Positions 1-7,048 of a stretch of DNA of 14,223 nt are shown here, one piece after another. Below the pieces are notes generated by a model. It made no database searches and was not told the origin of the DNA. It saw only the letters and a program-made list of their open reading frames with translations. Origin of the DNA: an uncultured Eubacteriales bacterium (GTDB taxonomy: Bacteria > Bacillota > Clostridia > Oscillospirales > CAG-382); the NCBI GenBank assembly GCA_934479825.1, contig CAKSOW010000048.1, positions 1-14,223 on the forward strand, in the 5' to 3' direction. Position numbers and translations under genes: made by a program. The first letter of the stretch is position 1. Each line of letters begins with the position of its first letter.

Positions 1-34
1 CAAATCCTTATGCAGTAAAACACGCGTCTCGCAC

Positions 35-150
35 CGGTTCAAAATATTCCGAGCTATATGGCACAAGGTTGCAAATTTTCGTAGAAATTTCTTGATAGGC
101 ACAAGACTTGCAACTTAATCAAAAAATCCACCGCTCGGAATTTTGAACCG
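35..150. repeat. Nested inverted repeat, about 116 nt
   Basis: The outer arms are CGGTTCAAAATATTCCGAGC (35-54) and GCTCGGAATTTTGAACCG (133-150). They are complementary apart from two extra bases in the left arm. An inner pair, AAGGTTGCAA (65-74) and TTGCAACTT (108-116), is nested inside. The octamer GGCACAAG also occurs directly repeated at 60-67 and 98-105. No credible ORF occupies the stretch. It lies beyond the terminator and palindromic array of the large minus-strand gene. It could be a small MITE-like element, a structured RNA or part of the adjoining repeat family; the sequence alone does not decide. Nothing else is recognised in 1-34. Confidence 0.45.
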
Positions 151-289
151 AGGTCGCAGGGCGGAGCCCCGTCTGCTTTTGGTTACTTTTCGCAGAGGCG
201 AAAAGTAACGGAAAATCGTCCTTTTGGTTCTTTTTGCACGCCGCAAAAAGTAACGGAAAACATTCTTTTGTGTGCTTTTTTTCAAAAGC
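151..289 (-). repeat. Palindromic repeat array, left copy
   Basis: This is a run of short hairpins in about 140 nt. One is GTTACTTTTCGC (182-193) with GCGAAAAGTAAC (198-209), a perfect 12-bp stem with a 4-nt loop. A second pairs 227-237 with 243-254 with one bulge. A third pairs GCTTTT (274-279) with AAAAGC (284-289). A small G/C hairpin built on GGGGC and GCCCT (minus strand) lies near 158-172. Read on the minus strand, the linkers (AAAAGGACG followed by a T-rich run, AACCAAAA) match those at 14080-14190, so both ends carry the same family. It sits just downstream of the terminator of the minus-strand gene and is non-coding. Confidence 0.7.
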
Positions 290-330
290 AAAAAAACCGA
301 GGAGTGGGGTTGACCCCACTCCTCGGTTTT
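290..330 (-). terminator. Rho-independent terminator of the SLH/DUF4430 gene
   Basis: A perfect 17-bp inverted repeat pairs 293-309 with 314-330 around a 4-nt loop (TTGA on the plus strand). On the minus strand the GC-rich stem runs into seven T residues (290-296). It begins 21 nt after the stop codon of the large minus-strand gene. A run of A on the other side of the stem gives it some capacity to act in the opposite direction too. Confidence 0.9.
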
Positions 331-350
331 CTGTAACAGATAAATCTGCA

Positions 351-3300
351 TTAAGCCGCAAATCTCACAAAGATCGTCGCCGCTTGGGCACGCGATGCAT
401 TGTCCTCCGGCGCAAATTCACTTTCTGTCATGCCGGTGATGATACCTTTGCCAAAAGCCCATTCAATGGCGCGAACGGATTCCTCCGAAAGAGTTTCAAT
501 GTCGGTAAATCCGGTCTTTTGGCCCTTGTCCTCCGACTTCGCACCGTAACGGTACAGCATAAGCGCCATCTGTTCGCGCGTCACAAAAGCGTCCGGCGCA
601 AACTCTGTCTCGCTGATTCCCTTGACAACGCCTGCTTTTACAGCCCATGCAACGGCTTTTGCATACCATGCGTCAGCGGATACATCCGTAAAGACCGCCG
701 TATCCTCTGTTTCCGGACTGCCTGCCAAACGGTAAAGCACCGTCACAAACATCGCACGCGTGAGCGTTCCGTCCGGAGCAAACAAGCCGTCGCCCATGCC
801 GTTCATGTAGCCGGCTTTTACTGCTTTTTGAATGTTTTCAGATGCCCAATGTCCGTCAATATCCGTGAACACCGGCGGTTCCGGTGTCTTATCCGGATCT
901 TTTTCCGTATCCTTATCCGGATCCTTTGTTTCTTCGGATTTGTCTGCATCATCTTTTTTGTCTGTGCCGTCCGACTTGCCGGTCTCATCCGTCTTGTCGT
1001 CCTTGGGGTCGGTAGACATGCCGCCGCTGCCGCCACTGCTGCCGCTGTCAAATTCATTCATGTAGTTCTTGGTGTAGTATACAAGGATCTCATCGCCGGT
1101 CTTTAAGCCGTATGCGCTCATCATAACATCCGGCATCTTGCCGTTGACTTTGTATAACCAACCAGAATATTTGCCGTCCGTAAATTCCGCAAGCGTTGTG
1201 CCGTCCGGCTTGGTGACCGAATAGATGTAGCCGCCTCTGTTGCCGTAGGTATAACCCTTTTCATCGAGAACCTTGGTAAATACGTCAAATACCGAGGTTC
1301 CTTCCGGCAGATCTTTCAGTGATACATCGGAGATCCAGGTCTTTTTGTCGGCTTTTAAGGTAAACGAAACGCTGACGGTTTCTTCCACCGGTTCGGGCTT
1401 TGTGACGTTTGCCGCCGTATAACGGCCGCGCACGACGAGATCAACGCTTACTTCTCTGTAATACAGATCGGCAAGCGGAGCGTATTTGGCATATGTTTCC
1501 GGGTCATCCTTGTAAAGCTTACCGTATTTGCCGAGCGTTTCACTGGAAAGCGCCGAATCGATCTTGACCGCTTTCGGCTGATTCTGCATGGTAACAAGCA
1601 GATTTTCATGCGTAACGACGGCCGCATTGGACGAACGGAACAAACGCCATGCTTCGAGCGCCTGCCAGTTGTCAAGCGCGGTCGGAACAATACCGTGACC
1701 GACCATGCTGTCCGTGCTGCGAACCCAAACCAGGTTTCCGTCTTTTTCGTAAACTTCTGCGAACGGATTCAGATTATAACGGATATTGTCTTTATCGGTG
1801 TTTTTGCCGCGGATTCCTGCAAAATAATTTTCGAGGACTTTTTCCATAAGCGCTTTTTCCGCTTCAATCTCCTCATTCGTAAGAGGAAGTACGGAAAAAT
1901 GGAGCTCTTTGGAAACCGAAACGCCGCTCTCTTTATCGGTCAGAGTGAGGGTGACGGCCGCACTTGCCGCCTCTTCGCCCACCATGGGACGGTAAACGGA
2001 GGTGCGCGCCGCGTTGTTGACATCGGTCAAACGGATGACGTTTTCATTGCTTGAAGTGATGCTAACCGGAACAAGCGCGCCGTCGATACCGAAATCACGC
2101 GTAGTCGGGTACTTGATATCGCCCTTTACCGTGTAGACGCCGTCTGTTTCGGTGAGCTTTTCGCCGGTATAGGCATCGTGTAAGCCTGCGTTGGCAAAGC
2201 CCTTCGCAAGCTTTTCTTCGAGAGAAACACGGATCGTTTCGAGAGCGCTGTCATCCAGCTTTGCGACCACTGCGTCAAATGTCTGATACAGTACGATCTC
2301 AGGTTCGTCATACGAGGTAAACCCGAAGGTGAACACCGCTGTAAGCGTAACGTTTCTGTCTGCCTTGCCGCGGTGAACAACGCCGGTGTACGGTCTTGTC
2401 TTGTTGCTGCCATCTTTGATCGAAAGCGCACCCGCATCGGAGGAAGTCCACGAAACCAGCGCCCATTTCTTGTTTTCGACAAGGGCCGGGAGCGTAATGT
2501 TTTTCGTAAGGCTTTCGGAAACGTCAAGCGTCAGTTTGTCAGCAATCTCTTCGCGCATAAGCGTTTCAACGCGTTCTCTGTCCCAGGGAATGACAACGGT
2601 TGCAACAAAAGTCTTGTGCGCTGAATCAAGCGATGCATCAAATGTGACGCGAATCGTAGAAGAATGTCTGGACGGTGCAGTGTTCGGATCGGCGAAGAAA
2701 TAGGTGATTGTGCCGTCTTTGTCGATCGACGCGCCGTCATACAGAGTTTCAATATCGGTAATGGCAAGGGAAATCTCCTCGCCGGCAGCGGCAAGACGCG
2801 CGGCAAGCATATCGGTAATGTTCGTGTCTGTGCCGTAGACCGGTTTGAACGTGCCGGCCTTGCGTGCGCTTTCAAGAGCGGTGGCAAGGCGTTTTTCCTT
2901 GTCGGCTAATTCTGCCTTTATGGCTTCTTCGGAATAAACGGTAAAGACAAAGGTTTTGGTGTCCGAAGCCTCTCCATAGGTAAGGCGTGCGGTAAGCGTA
3001 ACGGTGGAAATGCCGGACTTCGGAAGTGTGATAACGCCGGTGTCATCTATGACAGCCGGTTCACTGCTTTCCCAGACAATCTGTGAACCGTTTTCGCCGC
3101 TTGCGGCAAGAGAAAGCTTGCCGTTTTCCTTGATGGGCGTTTCGGTATCAAACGTCAGCGCCGCGCGGTCCGAAGCGACGACACCGGCGTCGTGGGATCG
3201 AACGAGTATCGGCGAAGAGAGCATGTCGCTTTTTCCGTCGGCCGTTGTTACGGTATAGGAAAGATAGCAGTTTTCAAGCTCTTCGGGAATGGTAAAGGTG

Positions 3301-4871
3301 CGTGCGGTCGCATTTTTGATCGCATGATAATCATTGGTTCCGGTCTTGCCGTTCAAATATTCTTCTTGGGTAAGATACTTCCATTGGAACGAAAGCTCCG
3401 GATAGGTGTCATAGTCATACGGCTTTGCGCCGAGAACCGAAATGTTTGCTTCTACCGTAAAGCCGACGGCCACAGTGCCTGCAACTTTGCGGCCGGAAAT
3501 CTGCGGAATGGCAAGAATCGTGCAGGTCGCGCTGTATGCGCCGTCCTCGGTCTGTGCCTTGACAACAGCCTTACCGGGTGCAAGCACGCGGGCGACAACC
3601 GACGAATTGTTTTCGGTCGGTTTTACCGGAGCGATCAGCTCGATAACGTTTTCGCCGCTTTCAATCGACCACACAATAGCCGGTTCGGTATCCATATCCT
3701 TATAGAGTACCGAAAGGGTCGCGGTCGGATGTTCATAACCGGCGTTTACGTCGAGAATTACATCGGAAAGAAGAATTTTCGGCTCTTTGACGATCGGCGT
3801 GCCGCTTGTCTCCCAGGCAAGGATCGGATAGCCGTCGTTGATATTGTTTCCGGCAACAAACGCGTCGCCGAGCAAACCAAGGAGCGTTTCAGCGTCGGTG
3901 ATCGTGCCGCAGTCAGGGGTCTTTCCGGTGCCGCCGCCAAGCGCTTTTTCTTTGTAATAGCTGTTTTTGAAGCTTGCGGAGCTGAACAGGAAACCGGCGA
4001 GTTCGCCTGTCTGGGTGCTGTCCGACGTGCCGGAGATATTACCGATGTTGTAGCAGTTCTCCGCCTTGATGTTGTTCTGCAACTGTCCGCCGATACCGCC
4101 TGCGCGGTTGACGCCGGAAACAGAACCCGTATTGTAGCAGTTTGTGATATCGGCAAATTTGGCATAGCCGACAACACCGCCGGCAATCGTACCGGCCGGA
4201 AGAGAGCCTTGGGCGTTTTTCGCCGTAATTACGTCTGCATGGTTGACACAGCCGGAAATTTCGATGACCGGATAGTCTTTGCTGCCGCTTACATAGCCGA
4301 CAATGCCGCCGATGTTGGCATTCTTACCGCTTGAAGAAACCGTGCCGGTAAACGAGCAGTTTTCGATTTTTCCGCCGTTGACGATACGTCCGGCGATACC
4401 GCCGACATAGTTGTTTGTGGAAGAAACCGTGCCTTCGACAGATAAGTTCTTGATTGTCGCGTATGCCGTAACTTTTTTGTCGGTGATTATGGCGCCGATC
4501 GGGCCGAAGAGACCTTGGTCGCTGGTCGTGGCGTTGACGTTTAAGCCTTTGATGGTGTGAAAGGCGCCGTCAAACGTTCCGGCATAGGCTTCGGTAACAT
4601 ATTTGAAATCCGAAATGCGCGTCCAGTCCTTGTTTTCAAGGTCGATGTCGTTTACAAGCACAGCATTTGCCGTACTCGACGGGGTGGCGTTGACAAGGTC
4701 GCGGAATGCGGCAAGGTCGGCGGCATCCGCAATCTCATACGGTGCGTCAGCTGAACCGTCGCCGGAAAGCTCGCCGTTTACAGCGCCTACCGAGAGGGTG
4801 AGAAGTCCGAAAACAAGTGCAAGCGATAAGGCAAGCCAAGCTAATCCGGATCTTCGTTTAAGGTTTTTCAT
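351..4871 (-). CDS. SLH-anchored surface protein with GLUG repeats, Ig-like domains and a DUF4430 (transcobalamin-like) domain
   Basis: This is a 1506-aa exported wall protein. A signal peptide (basic MKNLKRR, hydrophobic core, likely cleavage near residue 30 after VGA) precedes GLUG-type repeats (about 110-320; GGIAGRI, GGIVGYV, GGVVGYA). Bacterial Ig-like domains follow at about 365-560, 566-650 and 764-860, and a less certain one at 878-1005. Residues 1166-1267 look like DUF4430/transcobalamin-like C-terminal: TSVFDVFTKVLDEKGYTY, then SGWLYKVNGKMPD and a TGDEILVYYT end. After an acidic Asp/Lys/Glu linker come three SLH domains starting at F1335, F1394 and F1455, with TRAM, TREQ and SRAQ core motifs. 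SLH triplets bind secondary wall polymers. The gene lies alone behind a cobalamin riboswitch, so corrinoid binding is inferred; no ligand residues could be verified. The ATG follows an AAAGGA site 11 nt upstream. Adhesin or other ligand binding remains possible. Confidence 0.9.
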   Translation of the reverse strand: MKNLKRRSGLAWLALSLALVFGLLTLSVGAVNGELSGDGSADAPYEIADAADLAAFRDLVNATPSSTANAVLVNDIDLENKDWTRISDFKYVTEAYAGTFDGAFHTIKGLNVNATTSDQGLFGPIGAIITDKKVTAYATIKNLSVEGTVSSTNNYVGGIAGRIVNGGKIENCSFTGTVSSSGKNANIGGIVGYVSGSKDYPVIEISGCVNHADVITAKNAQGSLPAGTIAGGVVGYAKFADITNCYNTGSVSGVNRAGGIGGQLQNNIKAENCYNIGNISGTSDSTQTGELAGFLFSSASFKNSYYKEKALGGGTGKTPDCGTITDAETLLGLLGDAFVAGNNINDGYPILAWETSGTPIVKEPKILLSDVILDVNAGYEHPTATLSVLYKDMDTEPAIVWSIESGENVIELIAPVKPTENNSSVVARVLAPGKAVVKAQTEDGAYSATCTILAIPQISGRKVAGTVAVGFTVEANISVLGAKPYDYDTYPELSFQWKYLTQEEYLNGKTGTNDYHAIKNATARTFTIPEELENCYLSYTVTTADGKSDMLSSPILVRSHDAGVVASDRAALTFDTETPIKENGKLSLAASGENGSQIVWESSEPAVIDDTGVITLPKSGISTVTLTARLTYGEASDTKTFVFTVYSEEAIKAELADKEKRLATALESARKAGTFKPVYGTDTNITDMLAARLAAAGEEISLAITDIETLYDGASIDKDGTITYFFADPNTAPSRHSSTIRVTFDASLDSAHKTFVATVVIPWDRERVETLMREEIADKLTLDVSESLTKNITLPALVENKKWALVSWTSSDAGALSIKDGSNKTRPYTGVVHRGKADRNVTLTAVFTFGFTSYDEPEIVLYQTFDAVVAKLDDSALETIRVSLEEKLAKGFANAGLHDAYTGEKLTETDGVYTVKGDIKYPTTRDFGIDGALVPVSITSSNENVIRLTDVNNAARTSVYRPMVGEEAASAAVTLTLTDKESGVSVSKELHFSVLPLTNEEIEAEKALMEKVLENYFAGIRGKNTDKDNIRYNLNPFAEVYEKDGNLVWVRSTDSMVGHGIVPTALDNWQALEAWRLFRSSNAAVVTHENLLVTMQNQPKAVKIDSALSSETLGKYGKLYKDDPETYAKYAPLADLYYREVSVDLVVRGRYTAANVTKPEPVEETVSVSFTLKADKKTWISDVSLKDLPEGTSVFDVFTKVLDEKGYTYGNRGGYIYSVTKPDGTTLAEFTDGKYSGWLYKVNGKMPDVMMSAYGLKTGDEILVYYTKNYMNEFDSGSSGGSGGMSTDPKDDKTDETGKSDGTDKKDDADKSEETKDPDKDTEKDPDKTPEPPVFTDIDGHWASENIQKAVKAGYMNGMGDGLFAPDGTLTRAMFVTVLYRLAGSPETEDTAVFTDVSADAWYAKAVAWAVKAGVVKGISETEFAPDAFVTREQMALMLYRYGAKSEDKGQKTGFTDIETLSEESVRAIEWAFGKGIITGMTESEFAPEDNASRAQAATIFVRFAA

Positions 4872-4942
4872 GATGATACGAGTCCTTTCTTTTATTTTTC
4901 ATGAAACATGAAAACGATTTTATCAACAAGCGCGGATTTTTT

Positions 4943-4987
4943 CAAACAAAACTGCCGCGGCAAGTATTTTATCTTGTCACGGCAGTT
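4943..4987 (-). terminator. Leader terminator (riboswitch expression platform)
   Basis: On the minus strand AACTGCC..CAAG (4987-4973) pairs with CTTG..GGCAGTT (4964-4950). The arms are 15 nt with one mismatch and one G-U pair, the loop is 8 nt, and a T-rich tail (TTTTGTTTG) follows. It lies between the cobalamin aptamer and the start codon at 4871, about 130 nt after the aptamer, so it fits a transcriptional OFF switch. The antiterminator partner was not identified with confidence. Confidence 0.75.
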
Positions 4988-5008
4988 ATTCCCATGAAAC
5001 GCATAAAT

Positions 5009-5071
5009 CGACACGCCAAAAAAGCCCTTACCAAAGCGGCTTTTAAAAAAGCGGCTTTTGCAAGCGCGTCG
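5009..5071 (-). other. Second leader hairpin with a 12-nt direct repeat
   Basis: GCGCGTCG (5064-5071) and CGACACGC (5009-5016) are complementary with one G-U pair. Just inside them, AAAAGCC and GGCTTTT on the minus strand can also pair, giving a long interrupted stem. Its apical part holds AAAGCGGCTTTT twice (5033-5044 and 5048-5059). It sits between the cobalamin aptamer and the leader terminator, so it may be an alternative fold of the expression platform. That role is inferred. Confidence 0.4.
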
Positions 5072-5119
5072 AAAACGGGAAAAGCAGCTGAACAAATATC
5101 TGCAGGTGAGCTTCTCCGC

Positions 5120-5326
5120 CAAAGCAGGTCTTTTGACTTTGCGCCCTATCGGAATTCGTCCGCACGGAATTCCGGCAAACCGCGTTCCTGCCTTCTCAGT
5201 TTCCCAATGACCGGTTTTCACCGACGGAACACGTTTCTTTGGCGCACACAGCGACTGGTATCGTCCCGGATTCGCACCGGGTTCCCTTTTCACCGGCCAT
5301 ACCCGAACGGTATCGCCGGCACTTTG
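5120..5326 (-). promoter_or_regulatory. Cobalamin (B12) riboswitch aptamer
   Basis: Read on the minus strand, the stretch carries the hallmarks of the cobalamin riboswitch. A GCCGGTGAAAAGGGAA segment leads into a CCCGG/CCGGG hairpin with loop TGCGAAT, flanked by a GGTAT/ATACC stem. A CATTGGGAAACTGAGAAGGC core (consensus CCACTG...GGGAAGGC) follows. The B12 box reads AAAGTCAAAAGACCTGC (about 5125-5141). P1 is closed by CAAAG (5322-5326) with CTTTG (5120-5124), and P2 by GTGCC (5318-5322) with GGCGC (5141-5145); G5322 is shared in this rough pairing. A GAATTCCG/CGGAATTC stem at about 5151-5175 is the variable arm. It lies about 20 nt after the predicted transcription start and upstream of a terminator. 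Family behaviour is repression by adenosylcobalamin or another cobalamin; which form binds here cannot be read. Confidence 0.92.
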
Positions 5327-5351
5327 TATGCAGTATTTTATTGTCGGCACT

Positions 5352-5380
5352 ATCTTACCACACTTATTGCACTTCGTCAA
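5352..5380 (-). promoter_or_regulatory. Sigma-A promoter for the riboswitch-surface protein unit
   Basis: On the minus strand the -35 is TTGACG (5380-5375), the spacer is exactly 17 nt and the -10 is TAAGAT (5357-5352). Transcription would start near 5345, about 20 nt before the cobalamin aptamer, leaving an untranslated leader of roughly 475 nt. Confidence 0.85.
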
Positions 5381-5484
5381 GACAAAAATGTGTCTTTTGT
5401 GAAAAAACGCTTGACCAAACTTTTTTCTTGATTAGTCCTTCTGCTTTTCGGACATACTATCAAAAAATCAAAGGAAGTGTTAGA

Positions 5485-5922
5485 ATGACGATTCACCCGG
5501 ATACCGTGCGCTTGCTTCGTGAATGCGATTCGGGCGTTGCCATGGGCGTAGACGCACTGGATAATGTATTGGACAGAACACGCGGCGTACCGTTGAAAAA
5601 ACTGCTTTCCGACAACAAGGACAAGCATTTGCGCTTAAAAAACGAGATCGGTTCTCTTCTTGAACGCTATCATGACGACGGCAAAGAACCGCCTATGATG
5701 GCAAAGAGCATGTCGCATATGAAAACCGGCATGAAAATGGCGTTTGACGAGTCGGATCAGACGGTGGCAGACCTGATTACCGACGGCTGCAATATGGGCG
5801 TGAAAACACTGTATCGCTACTTGAACGAGTATAAAGCGGCGGATGAAAAGAGCAAGAATATCGCCAAAGAGTTGATCGACTTGGAAGAATCCTTGCGCGC
5901 TGACCTTGCTTTGTATCTGTAA
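5485..5922 (+). CDS. Conserved helical protein of unknown function, 145 aa
   Basis: This is a soluble, almost entirely helical protein with no signal peptide or membrane segment. It has an acidic/basic heptad-like pattern and a central Met-rich stretch (residues about 71-86: MMAKSMSHMKTGMKMA). The phrase DESDQTVADLITDGCNMG (88-105) and the downstream AADEKSKNIAKELIDLEE recall a small conserved hypothetical family I believe is common in Clostridia. The H-plus-E helices suggest a ferritin-like four-helix bundle (compare DUF2383), but I cannot verify metal ligands. The ATG at 5485 is chosen because AAGGAAG lies 7 nt upstream; an in-frame extension back to 5239 would run through the riboswitch on the other strand and is rejected. 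It is transcribed divergently from the surface protein gene. A weak promoter candidate (TTGATT near 5428, CATACT near 5453) has a 19-nt spacer. It ends in its own hairpin, so it is probably monocistronic. Confidence 0.8.
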   Translation: MTIHPDTVRLLRECDSGVAMGVDALDNVLDRTRGVPLKKLLSDNKDKHLRLKNEIGSLLERYHDDGKEPPMMAKSMSHMKTGMKMAFDESDQTVADLITDGCNMGVKTLYRYLNEYKAADEKSKNIAKELIDLEESLRADLALYL

Positions 5923-5945
5923 ATTCCGTAAATTCTTCAAAACAG

Positions 5946-5988
5946 AAAACCTTGACTTGCCCGATTTTTGCGTGTGGGTCAAGGTTTT
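5946..5988 (+). terminator. Symmetrical terminator after the 145-aa gene
   Basis: AAAACCTTGAC (5946-5956) and GTCAAGGTTTT (5978-5988) form a perfect 11-bp stem around a 21-nt interior that can pair a little further (CCC with GGG). The right arm ends in TTTT and is followed by a mixed GCCGTTTTG tail. It starts 23 nt after the stop codon and lies 50 nt ahead of the next promoter, so it probably insulates the two units. Confidence 0.7.
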
Positions 5989-6040
5989 GCCGTTTTGATG
6001 CCGTTCTGTCGTAAAAAATGCTGAAATTTTTCCGGAATGC

Positions 6041-6069
6041 TTGACAAAAACGCGCCGCAAGGCTATAAT
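6041..6069 (+). promoter_or_regulatory. Perfect-consensus sigma-A promoter of the yicC-yugP operon
   Basis: The -35 is TTGACA (6041-6046), the spacer is 17 nt, and the -10 is TATAAT (6064-6069): consensus at every position. Transcription would begin near 6076. No other convincing promoter or terminator is seen before 13850, so it probably drives all nine downstream genes. Confidence 0.93.
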
Positions 6070-6088
6070 TATCATAGATATATAGTAC

Positions 6089-6112
6089 GCTTTTTTATAT
6101 ATGCAAAAAAGC
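6089..6112 (+). other. AT-rich 5' leader hairpin ahead of yicC
   Basis: GCTTTTTT (6089-6096) pairs perfectly with AAAAAAGC (6105-6112) around an 8-nt loop, beginning about 13 nt after the predicted transcription start. No T-tract follows, so it is not a terminator. It could protect the 5' end of the mRNA; the role is inferred. Confidence 0.45.
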
Positions 6113-6130
6113 TAATTCAAATGTTCGGAG

Positions 6131-7024
6131 ATGATTCCCATTCTCAGTATGACCGGCTGCGGCTATGCCCGCGAAACGACGAATAAGGTTCTTCTTACGG
6201 CGGAGATCAAGTCCGTCAATTCCCGTTATCTGGATATCAACTGCAAAACACCGCGTGCATACAGCCGCTTGGAGGAAAAGATCAAAACGCTTGTCGGCAC
6301 ATATGCCACACGCGGAAAGATCGATGTTTATTTAACCGCCGAAACCGCGCCGGGAGAAGCGGATACAACGCTTTCGGTTGACGAGGCCTATTTGAAAAAT
6401 TACCTTGCCTGCTTGAAGGAACTGCGCGATACATATGGCTTGAAAGACGATATTTCGGTCATGTCGGTGGCCGCCAACCGCGATGTTTTCACGTTCCAGA
6501 GCGCCGATGAAAGCACCGACGAGCTTTGGGCGCGCGTAGAACCGGCCTTAAAGGCGGCTCTTGAAGAATTTTCCGCCATGAAACGCGCCGAGGGAGCACG
6601 CCTTGCCGCAGACATGCTGGGAAAGATCGACGTTTTGGAAAGCTATGTCGCTGAAATCGAACGCCTTGCGCCGGGTGTGGTGGAAGAGTATGAAAAACGC
6701 CTGACCGAGCGCGTTGAAGAACTTTTGGCCGGAGCGGAGATCGATAAGGCACGTATCGTTGAAGAAGTGGCGATTTTTGCCGACCGTGTGGCGATCGACG
6801 AGGAGCTTGTGCGCTTGAAGAGCCACATTTCACAGTTCCGGCAGATGCTCCGCGAGGAGGGAGACGCACCGCGCGGCAGAAAGCTTGATTTCCTGTTGCA
6901 GGAGATTAACCGCGAAATCAATACGACAGGTTCCAAATGCACCGACGCGGCTATCGCCAAAATTGTGGTGGATGCCAAAAGCGAAGCGGAAAAGATCCGC
7001 GAACAGGTACAGAATTTAGAATAG
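6131..7024 (+). CDS. yicC: YicC/YloC family endoribonuclease
   Basis: This is a 297-aa cytoplasmic protein of the YicC/YloC family, close to the usual length of about 290 aa. Family members are endoribonucleases acting in RNA turnover; the E. coli protein is linked to small-RNA decay. The N-terminal SMTGCGYAR matches the family's opening SMTGFGR, and the C-terminal DUF1732 block shows GRKLDFLLQEINREINTTGS and ends KIREQVQNLE. The start is not clean. GGAG abuts the ATG at 6131 with no spacer, so initiation at ATG 6149 (MTGCGYA) or at an unusual codon between them is possible. The family normally has about four residues before MTG, while this start gives six. It is the first gene after the consensus promoter, and remA follows after 24 nt, the usual Bacillota order. 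Confidence 0.93.
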   Translation: MIPILSMTGCGYARETTNKVLLTAEIKSVNSRYLDINCKTPRAYSRLEEKIKTLVGTYATRGKIDVYLTAETAPGEADTTLSVDEAYLKNYLACLKELRDTYGLKDDISVMSVAANRDVFTFQSADESTDELWARVEPALKAALEEFSAMKRAEGARLAADMLGKIDVLESYVAEIERLAPGVVEEYEKRLTERVEELLAGAEIDKARIVEEVAIFADRVAIDEELVRLKSHISQFRQMLREEGDAPRGRKLDFLLQEINREINTTGSKCTDAAIAKIVVDAKSEAEKIREQVQNLE

Positions 7025-7048
7025 AAGCATAGAGTTAAGGACAAAAAT

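Noticed and set aside
234..1106. A 290-aa plus-strand reading frame
   Set aside because: It runs through the terminator, the SLH domains and the linker in antisense, and its composition is biased by them.
3192..4334. A 380-aa plus-strand reading frame antisense to the surface protein
   Set aside because: It is a shadow of the repetitive GLUG and Ig-like coding region; its Cys- and Arg-rich sequence matches no family I know and it has no ribosome site.
4892..5380. A 162-aa minus-strand reading frame upstream of the surface gene
   Set aside because: It coincides with the cobalamin aptamer, the leader hairpin and the terminator. Its composition follows the RNA structure and no ribosome site supports it.
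4901..5431. A 176-aa plus-strand reading frame opposite the riboswitch
   Set aside because: It is antisense to the aptamer and leader, and has no ribosome site or recognisable domain.
5239..5484. N-terminal extension of the 145-aa protein
   Set aside because: The in-frame extension overlaps the riboswitch and its promoter on the opposite strand, whereas ATG 5485 has a good ribosome binding site.
6121..6186. 21-codon upstream ORF overlapping yicC as a regulatory leader peptide
   Set aside because: It has no ribosome binding site and no striking codon run, so it is mentioned only as part of the yicC start ambiguity.
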